DNA of 64,000 bases from Ehretia macrophylla (taxonomy: Eukaryota; Streptophyta; Magnoliopsida; Boraginales; Ehretiaceae): contig CM075765.1 of assembly GCA_037974665.1 (NCBI GenBank), positions 9,407,501-9,471,500 on the forward strand, in the 5' to 3' direction. The position numbers and the translations under genes are program-made. Positions 45,380 to 58,864 of this stretch are shown here, in pieces. Numbering within the stretch: the stretch's first letter is position 1; each line of letters starts with the position of its first letter. A model generated the notes under the pieces. It saw only the letters and a program-made list of their open reading frames with translations, did no database searches and was not told the origin of the DNA.

Positions 45380-48300
45380 ATGGCAGACAATAAAGCAATT
45401 AGCTGTGATACAACTGCCAAATTCGATGCTCATCAAAATGCTATGGGAGATATCAATTCACCATTTTATCTTCAATCGTCTGACCACCCAGGCCTTGTGT
45501 TCGTGATCTTTCCATTAGAAGATGGCAGAGCAAATAATTTCACTTGGAAGTGAAATATATGAATGCTCTTGAATCGAAGACCAAGATGGGGTTCGTTGAC
45601 GGATCAGTAACAAAACCAAATTCTAAATCACCAACTTTGCAGTCTTGGATAAAATATAACGCACTGGTAAGGTCATGGTTAGTCAATTCAATCTCTAAAG
45701 AGTTACAAAGCAGTATGACTTGTGTTAAGATGACTAGAGATATGGCAAGATCTGGAAAAGAGGTTCTCGCAAAGCAATGCGGCGCGGATTTATAAGTTAA
45801 GGCGTAGTATTACTCTTTTACAACAAGAGAAGGTGCCTGTAATGTATATTATGGAAAGCTTCGAGGTCTATGGGATGAGTTGCAGTCTGTAAATCCAGTA
45901 TCGAGTTGTTCTTGTAGGTGTCAATGGGGCGCGTCAAAGAAAATGCAAGTTGTGCATGAAACTAAGAAAGTTTACAACTTTCTCATGGGGTTAGACAATG
46001 ACCTTAACACTTTAAGGTCACAAATATTGAGTCTCGATCCCTTGCCAAGTCTTGGACGAGCATACGCAATGGCCATTCAATACGAAAAACAACAAAGTTT
46101 GGTGGCATTGAGAACACCCATGGTTAACACAGCAACTTCCGTTACTAGAACAACCACAACATTTTTCATTACCAAAACAACACCAACATCAGAGAAACCC
46201 ATTTGTGATTACTGCTGAAAAATTGGGCATTCGAAAGAACAGTGTTATGAAATTATTTGATACCTATCTCATTGGAGTAAGAAAAATAGCAAATCTAATA
46301 CTAAAACCGCACCATATGGTGCATATGGCAAGGGAAATAATGCAGCAAATTTTACCCGTATTGAGTTTGGACAGATGGATGAACATGCAAATGAATAACC
46401 CTATTTTTGCGCCTCGTTTCACCAAAAGTCAGTACCAACGACTACTTCACTTATTGAACACCAACTAATTCAGGTCCTTCAACGAACTTGGCGCATTTTT
46501 CAGGCTTTCTTCGGAACTTGGCTCACCCTTCTTAGCCACATAAATCGAATACAGCCTGGATTATCGATTCCAGTGCTACAAATCACTTCACACATAATCC
46601 AGACTTACTTGTAAACAAAAGGCGTAATCCTTACATACCACCAGTGCACATACCGAATGGTCGAGCACTACCAATTGGTGCCATCGGCGATATGACACTT
46701 AGCAAGAACAGGGCCCTAAAAGATGCGATGGGCATCAAGGAGTTTGATTGCAATTTATTGTCTATGCACAAATTAACCACAGTTTGGAATTGCTCTTTGA
46801 CCTTTTATCCCAATTTTTGTGTCTTGTAGGACTTACTTCGAGGATGCCGATTGGACTGGGTAGAGTGAGGAATGGACTGTATTACTTGGACTCATTAGAA
46901 GGGGGTGAAGCTTTAATGGCAAAGAACCTATAGACTACTTTACTATAGCGTCAACGTTTGGGGCATTTACCTGTTCGAAAGCTCGCAAATATTGAATGTA
47001 TTGGAAGTTTCGATTCTGTAAACTTTGTTTGTGATGCTTGCCAACGCGCAAAGCATACCCATTCCTCATTTTCTGATAATTTTAACAAAGCAGTTCAGCC
47101 TTTTGATCTCATTCATTGTGACGTATAGGGTCCTTATAGGATTCCCTCTCATTCTGGTGCTCGATATTTTTTCAGTATTCTTGACGACCACACTCGTGCA
47201 ACTTGGGTTTATTTGTTGAAACCAAAATCTGAGGCTGGTTTCAATTTAATGACCTTTTGTACTTGGGTGCACATGCAGTTCAACAAGAAAGTTAAAGCTC
47301 TTCAGATAGATAATGGGGTAGAATTCTCTTCCTCGAAATATGGAAATTCTATCATGATAACGACATTCATCATCAAACATCTTGCACATATACCCCTCAA
47401 CAAAATGGACGAATTGAGTGCAAACATAGAAATCTATTAGAACTTGCTCGCGCCCTTCGATTCCAAGCTAACCTACCACTCTCATTTTGGGTGGTCTTTA
47501 CACCAGCATACTTGGTTAATCGCATGCCTTCTAGTGTCCTGGGAAACAAAACTCCATATGAACTGTTGATGAAGAAGCCACCAAATTATGCTTCCTTGCA
47601 TGTTTTCGGCTGCTTGTGTTACGAACATATCTTACCAAAAGTCTTATGATAAGTTCACTGCACGAGCTCGACGTGGTGTGTTTGTTGGATATCCGTCAAC
47701 TCAAAAGAGTTATCACATATATGATCTTGAGAATCGGCATATCTACACAGCTCGTGATGTTACCTTTTATGAGGATTCTTTTTCATATCTTGGGCAAATT
47801 TATCATGGTTCTTCATAGTCCACAACAAATATGATGCCAAGCATATCTCAACTACTTGTGTCGCCACCATTGAATCATGAATCAGTGCTACCTGTTCTCA
47901 CCTCTACCAATACTTCTGATGTTCAAATCATGGACTCGCCACAAGCTCCTAATATGTCTGGTTTCTCCGAGAATGCCCCATGACGAGTTGCTATCTCAAC
48001 ATCTACAACCTCTATTATTTCTCTAGCACAATCTTCATCGAGCTCTCTTGAAGCTTGCATCAGTCCACACGAAGTCATAGTACCAGCATCTTCCTCACCT
48101 ATCATCACTAAACGTAGTAGATGAGTTTCTTCTATACTGGCTGATTATGAATTTGTGTTCCCCCCTTTCGTGCACCCACCTCGTTCGCCTGATCCCTCGA
48201 CAAACTCAACGGTACATTCCGTAGACACTTTTCTTTCTTACAGTCGATTTTTTGATACTCATAATGCCTTCTTAGCGGCCATCACCTCCACCGATAAGCC

Positions 48301-49811
48301 AACATGTTTCTCTCAGGCTATTAAATCGCCTCTTTGGCCTGAGGAAGTGGCTCGTGAGCTTGTTGCTCTTGAAGCTAACCGCACATCGACATTGGAATCT
48401 CTTCCACCTATCAAGAAAGCAATTGGATCAAAATGGGTCTACAAAATAAAATATAAGCCTGATGGTTCAATCAAACGTTATAAAGCCTGTTTAGTGGGGA
48501 AAGGCTACACACAAATTGAAAGAGTCGACTTTAATGACACCTTCGCTCCAATGGCCAAGTTGGTTACCGTTCATTGCTTGCTTATTGTTGCAGTAATTAG
48601 GGGATGTTATTTGCATCAATTTGACGTCACAAAATCATTTCTTCATGGTGACCTTGAACAGGAAGTTTATATGCATCTTTCACAAGGGTTTGCTCGAAAA
48701 GGGGAGAATCGAGTTCACCGCCTCCGTAAGTCTTTGTATGGTCTCCGTCAAGCATTTAGGAATTGGTACCACAAGTTCGCTACGTTATTACTAGACATTG
48801 GTTTTCACCAGTCCACAAATGATCATTCCCTTTTCCTTTACTCCACGGGTTCTACATTTGTTGCGGTGCTTATCTATGTTGACGACATCTTCGTCACTGG
48901 CAATGACAACTACAAAATTCATCAACTTAAGAGACATCTTGACAGCCATTTTCGCATAAAGGATCTTCAGCTATTGAAATACTTTTTGGGTATTGAAGTT
49001 GCTCGCTCGCCTACTGGCCTTTTTTTAAGCCAGTGGAAATACACATTAGACATTCTTCATGAGAGTGGTTTACTTGGAGCACGCCTAAGCTTTGTTCCAA
49101 TGCAACAACAACATAATCTTTCTGCTTCTGATGGCGATACTTGTTCAGACCCTAGGCAATAAAGGCGACTGGTGGGGCATCTTTTGTACCTCACAATTCT
49201 AGGCCGGATATTTGCTATGCAGTCAGCATCTTAAGTCGGTTCATGTAAAGCCCTCGTCAACCACATCTTAATGCAGCCTTTCAAGTACTACGTTATCTCA
49301 AAGGGCCTCCAAGCCATGGCCTTCTACTTTCTGCTGCTATCACTCTTGACCTTCGTGCCTATTGTGATGCAGATTGGGCTGGCTGCCCTATTACTCGTCG
49401 CTCTACTACCAGCTACATCATTTTACTTGGTTCCATTCCCATCTCTTGGCTGTCCAATAAATAGTCTGTGGTGTCCCGTTCTTCCGCAGAATCAGAGTAT
49501 CGAAGCATGGCCTCACTGCTAGCGAAATTACTTGGTTGCGGTGTTTGCTTACTGAACTTGGGTTGCCTTTGTCGGCTCCTGTTCCGTTATATTGTGACAA
49601 TCGAGCTGCCATTCACATATCAGAAAATTCAATGTTTCATGAACGCATGAAACATATCGAAATAGATTGTCACTTTGTCCGAGAACACATTCAGGCAAAT
49701 GAAATTGTACCACGCTCTATTTCTTTTGCTCACCAACTTGCTGATGTCTTCACTAAGGCCTTGGGTGCAGATGCTTTTGCTCATTTAATTGGCAAGTTGG
49801 GCATTTCGTGA
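45380..49811 (+). pseudogene. Copia gag-pol, decayed
   Basis: In order: gag (MADNKAISCD near 45380; LESKTKMGFVDGSV, 45562; FLMGLDNDLNTLRSQIL, about 45990), a zinc knuckle near 46200 (CDYC, stop, then GHSKEQCYE), protease and pre-integrase (LPVRKLANIE, about 46970), and integrase (IHCDV, then stop, then GPYRIPSHSGARYFFSILDD, 47110-47190). Reverse transcriptase follows (GSKWVYKIKYKPDGSIKRYK, 48428; FDVTKSFLHGDLEQEVYM; IYVDDIFVTGND, 48870-48905; long open frame 48155-49162), then RNase H (VVSRSSAESEYRSMA and HIEIDCHFVREHIQ, 49470-49700). At least eight frame breaks or stops occur, so it is not functional. The polypurine tract AACTTGAGGGGGA (49823-49835) is intact. Confidence 0.9.
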
Positions 49812-50075
49812 CACCATGCTCTAACTTGAGGGGGACTATTAGCGATATTTTAGGCGTTGATTCGTCATTGACATGGTTTATGCTACTTAGTTCACTCATC
49901 CAATTAGTTAGGCAATGTACATTTAACTCAGATTCTAGGATATAACTTGTATCTTAGATAAGGATTTGTTGTAATCTTCTTCGTAGCAGAACTCATACTC
50001 ATGTACTGTTTATATTACTTGCGTCTGATCAATGAAAAGCAAGCTTTAAGTGTCATCACATTATTTTACAAAACA

Positions 50076-51569
50076 AACGATCAAATGGCGATTTCTTTTC
50101 TAAATGAGCTAAAATTTGGTGAGCATGTTCAATTCGCACTCAAAGCTTCTATAATTTGAACGGTGTTGATTGGTTTTGGAGCTCTCTAAGACCGTTTTGT
50201 GCGTGTGCAATAACCCATTTTTTTTGTTATTTTGATGTATAATTATTTTTTTAATTTACATGTTATGGTTGAAAAATTTTTAATCTCAATTTCATGTTTG
50301 ATTTCTAATTTGTTATTTATTGAATAGGGCATGGATAATTTTTTAAAAAAATTAATTTATGCGCAATAATTTTCCTCTACATCTAATGGTGAAACTAACT
50401 TTTTCTATTTACAATGACTTTAGTTATTTATGAATCTCTTTTTTCATTACTATTTTGAGGGTAATTCATGCCTTGAAGAATTTATTTAGGGTATAATGTG
50501 TGCTTAAATTAAGTATTAATTTAATTATAGCATATTGTGAATTGTGATCTATTATCATAAAAAAACATGATTTTAGGTATAAAACTAAAAAGTTTTTTTT
50601 TTTATATAATTTATATGAAAAAATATATAAATAAATGAATGTTAGAACTCTTGGTTACTTACTTCACCGTTATAGTGCCCCCTTGACACTTGGTGTGTGG
50701 CTACACCATTGAAGATGATAGAAAAAAAAGCGACATTTAATATTTTTGAAAAAGAAAAAAATCCCATTTTTTTTTTTTTGCTAAGTAGAAAAAAATCCCA
50801 TTTGATAGTTTCTAGCCGAAGGCACCTCACTTTTGAAACTTGGCTAGGCCTCCAACACACACGTGGAAACTTTTTGCCGATCTATCTTTTGTTGTAGTTA
50901 TTGCTAGCATACCAAAAGTATAAATAGGAGTAGTGGCTATGTATCAACGGTCGGTCGGATTTTTTTTTTAATTTAAAATGTGACTTAAGTTAATTATATA
51001 TTATAAATAAAAGATGTGAATATTAATTTTAAATTTTTTTATATTTAAAATGATAATTATATTATTAGAACAAATACTCAGTAAATCTATCCTTTCATTT
51101 GTGTAGGTTATAGTTTATATTCAATTCACAAAATACTTTAAAATATTTATATTATTTTATTCAATAATATTATTTTATCCACACTTTACTCTTACCCTCT
51201 ATTAATATTGGTTTTCAAAATTACTTAATTTTCACTTTAAAAATATTTTAATTCTACTCCTAAATTAGCCATCAAGTGTATTTTGCGTTATAGTATGTAA
51301 AGATTTTGCCTACAATGAATATAGTAGGAGATTTCAGAAATAAATAGCCACAAATAAATTGTAGAAAAACTTAGCAAGTCTAAAAGGTATAAAAAAAAGC
51401 AAGTCAGAAATGAATGCGTTTTATATTTGTAGTTGCGAGTGTAAATACGTATTTACTTTCCCTTTTGGATTGGAACCAATGAGGAAAAATAATAAATGCT
51501 CCAACTCATTTTCCACTAAACATTGACTGGCTAGTAATTACCCAAACAGGACCACCACCTTATACCCAG
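50076..51569. other. Intergenic, AT-rich, upstream of the CAD-type gene
   Basis: No gene or defined repeat is recognised. A G-box-like CACACGTGGAA lies at about 50857-50867, some 750 bases upstream of the coding start; whether it matters is unknown. Confidence 0.5.
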
Positions 51570-51575
51570 TATAAG
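51570..51575 (+). promoter_or_regulatory. Candidate TATA box of the CAD-type gene
   Basis: TATAAG lies about 48 bases before the ATG, with a GTGTGTTGTGTGTG run between. The short leader is plausible, but the box is a weak match. Confidence 0.4.
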
Positions 51576-51622
51576 TGTTGCACACTGTGTGTTGTGTGTG
51601 TGACAGTGTGAGGCAGAGAGAG

Positions 51623-54600
51623 ATGGCAAAAACACCAGAAACAGAGCACCCCCACAAAGCTTTTGGTTGGGCTGCCACTGATACTTCTGGCATCCTTTCT
51701 CCTTTTCATTTCTCTCGCAGGTAAATACTGACTCGTAAGAATTTGAATTTTCTCATAATATTATAATATTTTGTGACGTACATCAATGGTGGCAAAATGA
51801 GAGACTAATATATATTATATTCACACTCATTAACGTTGCTCTAGTTATATAATCTCCATATTCAATGGCGCTTCTCACGTATTAATCTCTTTTATAGCAT
51901 TATCATGCACACTCTCATATCGAAACCCAAAATCAAATTGAATTTTGCTGTAAAGAACTTGCATCGATGTATTGTCAGGCTATTAACAGAACACCCAAAA
52001 CCAAAGAGTTTTTATTGTCACATTCTTTAGCTTTTCTAGAATAAAAGCCATGATCAGTTTTAATACATTCATGGCTGGGCTATTTGGTTACATGCATGTT
52101 TCTATGATCTGTAAATTTAATAGTAAAAGAAAAAGCAAATCATCTACTGGATATTATATTGCAGAAAGTGTGCATGTGCCATAGACGTTGCTAACTATCG
52201 AAATGTCTAATGGGTCGCCCTGGCGGTAGCAGGTAGCTACTGTGTCAGGTTGCTCCTTGAACTGACCCTATATAGTGATTAGAGCTGGTTCAATATATCG
52301 GAAGATCGATAAGTGGCTTAGTTCGGACCGGCAAGTGGTTCAGGCCCGTAGTTCATTTAACCGTTTTAAGGTGCTGGATGAACCTAAATTCTAAGAATTT
52401 GAACCTAAAGATCGGGAAATAACAGAAATTTAGGTTCAGCCTGCAGGCATAACAGTCAAATGAACTGCAAACCCAGATTGCGCCATAGGCTGCTTCGTGG
52501 TCTTCCAATATGTTATGGTGGCCTTAACTGCTATATAGGGCTGGTACAAGGACCAGCCTACCACTGTAGCTGGCGGACCATGCCAGACCAGACCGGGTGG
52601 TTAACTGCGGGCCCGGCCTATTTCAAAATTCAATATTGACCTGTCCTGAAATGGCTAGAGGGTTATGGTTATATTCTATTATCTTAGTGTTAAGGTAAAA
52701 ATACAAGTCTCCTATTCCATCGGCGATGAACCTGCAAAATAAGGTACCTCAGGGGTTGTGTTCGGGGACCCCTTCGATACTCAAGTTAGTAGGTTGGACT
52801 TGAAATTGAGCGAGTGTAAAAAATAGAAGTTACCATTCTTAGAATATGCACAGTCACATATATGCTAACCCCTTGGGATGGATATGTTGGCACATATACT
52901 ATCCTTAAGACGGTTTATGGGCTCCTTGGGCATCCCATGGGGGTAGTATATATATCACCACACATATCTTAAGAAAGGTAACTTCTATTTTTTACACTTA
53001 CTTAATTTTAAGTTTGACCTACTAACTTGAGCGTCAGAGACCCCAAAGTACCTTGTTTTGCAGGTTCATCGTTGTTGGAGAAGGAGACTTGGAGTTTTAC
53101 CTTAACACTAAGTATAGTATGTATCTTCTTCAACTGAAGGGTTTTGATTCATCTATAATTATAGAAGGCACTAAGAAAGATAAATTACAAAATTAATTGT
53201 ATCATATGTTTCTTGATGCTATCATGCATCTATTCTATTGTGGTAGGTTGGAAACAAAGATGCTGGCAGAGTTGTGACCCTTTTGAATATGTAACAGTGC
53301 CATGTCTTTGCTTTTTATTGCACAAAAACTAATAGTGACTTTGCATTACACATTTAGGTTGTCGCCACTTTGGATTTGTATAGTCTAGATGTTATGCTGT
53401 GCTTTAGCATTGCTTTCATTCTCAATACATGAAAAGATACATGTGAATCACTTTGATATTCTGTGATAGTTGCTGAAGCAACCAGACGTGGCAAATCTGT
53501 CTCATCAGTTTAGCACAGAAAAATATCTCTACGATTCCAATATTTGGTGATTTGGCTTGATAATACTGGAACATATCTAGATAACAATGTTATTTTGCTG
53601 GAAGAGAACCATATCTGCACATATGTTCTTTTCTTTCCGTGTCCATTTTCTCAATTTCTCATCCTTATATTGAGGGAGATAAAAACTTTGTATTTCCCTG
53701 GTAATTATATTTGTAATAGTTTTAGACTACACGGGCGTACGTAGTTGTTATTCTGTATCCTTTCATTCTTTGTTTATGACAGTATCCTTGTTTTCAGTTA
53801 CTTGTTCAATATCATTAAAGTTTTTTGTAAAATTTGCAGAGAAAATTGTCCTGATGATGTGACCATCAAAATTCTCTGCTGTGGGGTTTGCCACTCTGAC
53901 TTGCATTCTGTTAAAAATGAATGGGGGTTCACAAGGTACCCCATTGTTCCAGGGTATGATTTCAAATCTCTCTTCAGTTTTCAAAATCTTTATGGATATA
54001 CAATTACAGGGCTTTCATCTTCAACTATTATGTCTGTCTATATTGAATGAAGTAGCAGGTTCTCTTCGCGTCATTTATCAACTTGTACTCGAAATTGTTC
54101 ACTACATTAACAATTGTTACTGAAAATTTCCTTGTGTTGAATTTACAATTTTAAAGCTCTTAAATGATGACCTGTTGAATTTGCTAAATCTTTTCTATGA
54201 TAATTGATTTTTTCATGTGAAGAAAAGCATTTCACTTTTTGTTTATTATCGCATACAACTGAAAGATGACATACTTGTATATATCTCTTGCTACTTGCTA
54301 GCACATACTATTTTCTCAAGTTGCACTTTCTGAGAAGAGAAGAGTAATATCATACATATTAAACTATACTTTGTAATGCCCCATGGAAATTCCATTCCTC
54401 CATGTCGTCCCTTGCCCCAATTGTTGTTGCTAAAGAAGAGTAATGCAAAATACCATTAGAGTGCCTCTACTTAATTTGCTTTGCTTCAATTGGATCTTTA
54501 CATATTTTCTTAAGAAGAACTTCCTATTGTTAGGTTTAGAGGAATAAATCAAAGAACTAGAACTGATTAAATGGGAAATTTCTCCATTTGTCATCTTTTC

Positions 54601-57337
54601 GATGTTATTGGTAAAATGTACTGCTTTCAAAAAACAGAGTTAAAGAACACGCCCTTGCCAGAAAAAGGGTACAGATAACACTTCAATCATTAGATGCAGC
54701 TTTTGAATTTTGAGCACTGTATTTGAAAAATATAAACTACATACTTCCCCATAATAATGGAATAAGAAGAAAAATAAATTTTCAAATATTGATGGGAAAA
54801 TGCATTAACATAGATTGGGATCTTGAATAGATTGTATTAAAGAATATTTTAGCAAGCTGAAGAAGAATGAAGATGATAAAGTTATTGTGCGTCAGATGTG
54901 GGTAGGAATATGTAAAACTGTCCTTGTTTTACAGGTAGCCCATCCCCCTGGAGAGGGCGTGTAGCAGTGGAATGAAAATGTCAGACCAATTGTTTGATAT
55001 GCTTAATAGTTCGTTTGTGGAACCTACCCTGTGTCGCTTCAGGACAATGACTCAATGCATTTTAAGTTCCTGTCTTATACTTGTGTGTGTATCTCTTCCT
55101 AAAGATAGGAACTATATTATTTAGTTTTTACTATTGATTGTTGAATTATGTTTAGTATGTGCCTTTTTCCTTTTTATACTTGCTTAATTCCAGTTCATTT
55201 CCTTTCTTGGCATTCTAGGCAGCATCTGAAGTGCTTGTGTCATGCTTATTTTCAAGAATTTTTTATTTTCACGTCTCTTATCATTCTTTATATGGTTTAT
55301 TTTCAAGAATTTTTCTCATTCCAGGAAATGTCTCACGATGACGTAGTTTTGATTTGTGTCATGCGTTCCAAAGCCCTCGGACTACTTTGTTGAGCTTTTA
55401 TATATTGATTGGAATTAACAATTTTTTGTGCTGCAGGCATGAAATTGTTGGTCTTGTGACCAAAACAGGGAGTAATGTGCAAAAATTCAAAGTTGGTGAC
55501 CGAGTAGGAGTGGGGGTGATAGTTGGCTCCTGCAAGACATGTGATATTTGCAAACTGGACCTGGAGAATTACTGTCCCAAAGCGATATTTACTTATAACG
55601 CCCCCTACTATGATGGCACAAGGACTTATGGGGGTTATTCGGATATGATTGTTGTTGACCAGCACTTTGTGCTTCGCTTTCCCGATAACCTACCTTCTGA
55701 TGCTGGTGCACCTTTATTGTGTGCTGGGATCACTGTCTACAGCCCAATGAAGTACTATGGGATGACTGAGCCTGGAAAGCATTTGGGTGTGGCTGGACTA
55801 GGTGGGCTTGGTCATATGGCTGTGAAGTTTGGTAAAGCCTTTGGGCTTAAAGTTACTGTTATCAGTACTTCTCCAAAGAAGGAAGATGAGGCCATTAAAA
55901 AGCTTGGTGCTGATTCTTTCCTCGTGAGTACTGAACCAGAAAAGATGAAGGTAAATGAATGTAAATGAGTGATACCTCAGTGAACCTTGGTTTAATGTGA
56001 TTGATACTTCAGTTTGATCACATACTAAGATCTTAGCTCTATCCACTGACTGCTTGACAGGACTAGTCATGGTATTTAGATTAGTTATAGTTCAATGCCC
56101 TTAAAGGTCGTTCAGTCCAGAATCTTCGTCATATTTTCGTCATTTTAGCCCTTTTTCTGCAGTTCCTTTCTGTCTCCAATATGTGAACACCCCCACCCCT
56201 CACCCTGGCCCTTCCTCTCTAGCCAGTAGAATATCTATCAGTAGTTGGTCCAAATTATGGCTTCCATAGGAATTTATTTTTCTCTCTGATAAATTACCTT
56301 GATGTTTCTATATCTGAGATGAATCACTGAACTTGATACATATTTTCTCACACCATGGTCTTTGCTGCAGGCTGCTGTGGGTACTATGGATTACATCATT
56401 GACACCATTGCTGCAGTTCACCCCTTGGCCCCATTGCTCGGACTGCTGAAGATGAATGGAAAACTTGTTAATGTTGGGCTGCCTGATAAACCCCTTGAGC
56501 TGCCCATTTTCCCTTTAGTTCTAGGTAATGTGGATGTAAATGCGTCCATTGGTATCACATTGTTGGCAACAACTATTATTATCCTGCGAGTTGTTTTTTT
56601 TTGCATTGGCATCAAAAGAACGTTCATGGGCTTTATCTTAGACCTACATTATTCTTCATAGAACACTTTTAAAATCAAAATAAGTGGTTGAAAACTTAGA
56701 AGCTGAGTTTGCCAACACTTAATTTTCACGGTTATTTCCTTATTGGCCTCTTATATTGATCACTTGCCAGTTCATTGTATCTCGTCCTGTTTTATCATTG
56801 AAGGAACCTGACTCTTCATTAGAAATGAATAGATTAACCATGAAGATAATACCTTCATAACAAGTATATTGATAGAAAAAATTCACTAAAAATGGTGCCT
56901 CCCTAGATAAACTCGTCACAAATATAGTGACTTACATGCAGCATCTCGTCCTGTTCTATCGAGGAATGTGATCCTAGATGCTTTTTCTTTCTTTATGGAC
57001 TATTGTTCTCTTGTAAATGTATTATTACGCCTTACTAAGTTTTAGCAATTTGTGATAAGAATGTATATATAAAAGGTGTTTTGCAGAGTGTTCTCTCATC
57101 TGGTCTCGTATCTTTCCATGCTCTGCCTTTGCAGGACGGAAGCTTGTCGGGGGCAGTGACATTGGAGGCATGAAAGAGACACAGGAGATGCTGGACTTTT
57201 GCGGGAAGCACAACATTACTTCAGATGTTGAAGTTATACACATGGATTACATCAACAAAGCCATAGAAAGGCTTGCCAAGTCTGATGTTAGGTATCGGTT
57301 CGTGATTGACGTTGCAAACTCTTTGTCTAGTAGTTGA
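51623..57337 (+). CDS. CAD: Cinnamyl alcohol dehydrogenase-family enzyme (ELI3/mannitol dehydrogenase type), 360 aa
   Basis: Exons: 51623-51720, 53840-53953, 55437-55950, 56371-56524, 57135-57337; all GT-AG with exact phase, total 1083 nt. It is a zinc-dependent NADP(H) medium-chain dehydrogenase, cytosolic. Catalytic zinc ligands are Cys50 (GVCHSDLH), His72-Glu73 (PGHE) and Cys166. The structural zinc is held by Cys103, Cys106, Cys109 and Cys117. The nucleotide fold is GLGGLGH (191-197), with STS at 214-216 fitting NADP. The N-terminus [20 protein letters not shown] and the C-terminus [10 protein letters not shown] are typical of the ELI3/CAD7-8/8-hydroxygeraniol dehydrogenase clade rather than the lignin-specific CAD4/5 clade. 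Substrate (cinnamyl, monoterpenoid or mannitol) cannot be read from sequence. The length and all key residues are normal, so it is probably functional. Confidence 0.95.
51721..53839 (+). other. Intron 1 of the CAD-type gene
   Basis: A 2.1-kb intron (CTCTCGCAG|GTAAAT ... AATTTGCAG|AGA) that contains the foldback repeat at about 52680-53130. Confidence 0.85.
52680..53130. mobile_element. Foldback (inverted-repeat) element in CAD intron 1
   Basis: The left arm (about 52690-52865) and right arm (about 52965-53125) are complementary: TTAGTGTTAAGGTAAAA, GATGAACCTGCAAAA(T/C)AAGGTAC, CTCAAGTTAGTAGGT and GTGTAAAAAATAGAAGTTACC appear in the left arm and reversed in the right. About 100 bases separate them. 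There is no coding capacity. The superfamily is not assigned. Confidence 0.8.
53954..55436 (+). other. Intron 2 of the CAD-type gene
   Basis: A 1.5-kb intron (CCAGG|GTATGA ... GTGCTGCAG|GCATGAA). No gene or defined transposon is seen. Short ORFs in it are chance. Confidence 0.85.
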
Positions 57338-57389
57338 AGGACTTGAGCTATGGCTGCTGGTGCCTTGTCTCAACACTTTCAATCTGATG

Positions 57390-57395
57390 AATAAA
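57390..57395 (+). terminator. Polyadenylation signal of the CAD-type gene
   Basis: AATAAA lies 53 bases after the stop codon, with T-rich sequence following. Confidence 0.6.
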
Positions 57396-58727
57396 TAGAA
57401 TCCTCCATTCTTCATCTATCTATAGAAGTTATTGTAGGACGAGCATCTCGTTGGCTTTTGAGGCAAGATTAAATATCTTTCTGCATCTCTGTTTGTGGTA
57501 AGAATGTTACTATTGTGGATTTAGTATAATTTTTGTATGTGTTTGCTCTATTTATCAACAACTAAACTGAGCAAAAAGGTTTTGATAATCAGCATGAGAA
57601 TCTACGGTCATGCCTTGGCTCTTGTAAGGCCAGAATTGCAGAATCATCTGAAGGCAATTTATTGAGTTATGGTTCCATTTCTCTAGCCTCTATTTTACAT
57701 GTCATCTTGAAGTATTTTCATGTTGAGAGAAAGACCTCACGGAAGGAAAAATGATCTCCTTATAACATTATAACCTTATGAGCGAAATTTAATGATTGTA
57801 AATTGTTTATATTATTTTATCATAATTTTATTAATAATTCACAACATTTAGATTTTGCTAATGTTGTAAGTAGATCTATTATCTAATCGGAGAGTTCTTT
57901 TGTGTTGACCTTTATGAGAGGGAGTAACAAGTTTTTGCTTTTTGGTCAGCGGAGCGGGGCTTGTTTGGAAGCGTTTTGAGTTTTTGGTTTTGTTGAATAA
58001 TTTTTTAAAACAATTTTCAAAAACAATATTTAAGAACAAAAGAACGAAATATTTGCTTGAGTAGAATAAAAAGTTTTTAAAATGAAGGCGCCCTTAAAAT
58101 TATATGAACAATCTTTTTCTTTTATCAAATTAAATTGTTTTATTAAATTGTATAATTTACAATCAAAAATGGTGATCCTCGATATTCCAAGTCCTATATA
58201 TAACTTGGTTTAATAAAGTATATTTAACTTTCTTAATTTTGTACTTTTTAAATCTAACGTGAAATGTAATTTTGCTGAAAATCGATTCTTCCGTCAATGC
58301 TTCATTTTGCTGATCAGCTCATAAGCCCATTTCATTTAACAATATGTATGGTCTAATATTTACCGAATGATATATCATAAATATAATGACAAAAAAGATA
58401 TATCATAAATATACAGTGTGGACCAGCGCTGAAGTCATTTTATTTGAATGTTTCGTCGTTTTGCAATCAAAAACTTCTTAAAACATTTTATTCTTGAACA
58501 TTGTGCAAGAAGGTTCATTTTCCTCTAGGTGGTCAATACCAAACTTTTTTAATGGTATTGTTTTTTGTCAGAATGTTTTTTTAATTGCTTCAGTTAAGTA
58601 CTAGTGCCTATTATTTGTTATGAAAGTAACGCATTAATTTTTTATATATACAAAATGATAAAATTCTCCAACTCAATTTGTAGCCTTCTTTTGTCAAATA
58701 ACATTTAGTGTTACATCAAAGTGTACG

Positions 58728-58728
<1 letters not shown>

Positions 58729-58769
<41 letters not shown>

Positions 58770-58772
58770 AAA
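58729..58772 (+). repeat. Poly-C (31) followed by poly-A (13) tract
   Basis: Thirty-one C residues are followed directly by thirteen A residues. The run length is uncertain if it came from sequencing of a homopolymer. Confidence 0.8.
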
Positions 58773-58796
58773 CATTAGAGCGGATACAACTATCGC

Positions 58797-58864
58797 ATAG
58801 TATTCTTTGTATTTTTTTTTTCACTTGTTGAGTTTAATAAAATCAACTTACTTTTAACAAAAAA
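58797..58864 (+). mobile_element. Extremely 5'-truncated LINE insertion with 9-bp target duplication
   Basis: ACTTGTTGAGTTTAATAAAA then TCAACTTACTTTTAAC and an A run match the 3' tail of the LINE ending at 8341. AACTATCGC flanks it at 58788-58796 and 58865-58873. Only the last ~68 bases of the LINE were copied. Confidence 0.75.

Larger units (their letters stand above)
45069..50070 (+). mobile_element. Ty1/copia retrotransposon, 5002 bp, both LTRs, TSD AAACA
   Basis: The 5' LTR 45069-45304 and 3' LTR 49837-50070 both start TATTAGCGATATTTTAGG and end CATCACATTATTTTACA. By eye they differ at about 17 bases and two indels (about 92% identity). AAACA flanks both sides (45064-45068, 50071-50075). 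The usual TG at the left end has become TA in both LTRs. The short LTRs and ~5-kb size suggest the Ale/Retrofit lineage. Confidence 0.95.

Noticed and set aside
47923-48108. Minus-strand ORF in the copia element
   Set aside because: It is a shadow of the plus-strand copia linker between integrase and reverse transcriptase.
53544-54123. ORFs around CAD exon 2
   Set aside because: They read through exon 2 into introns. The real exon is 53840-53953 by splice sites and family alignment.
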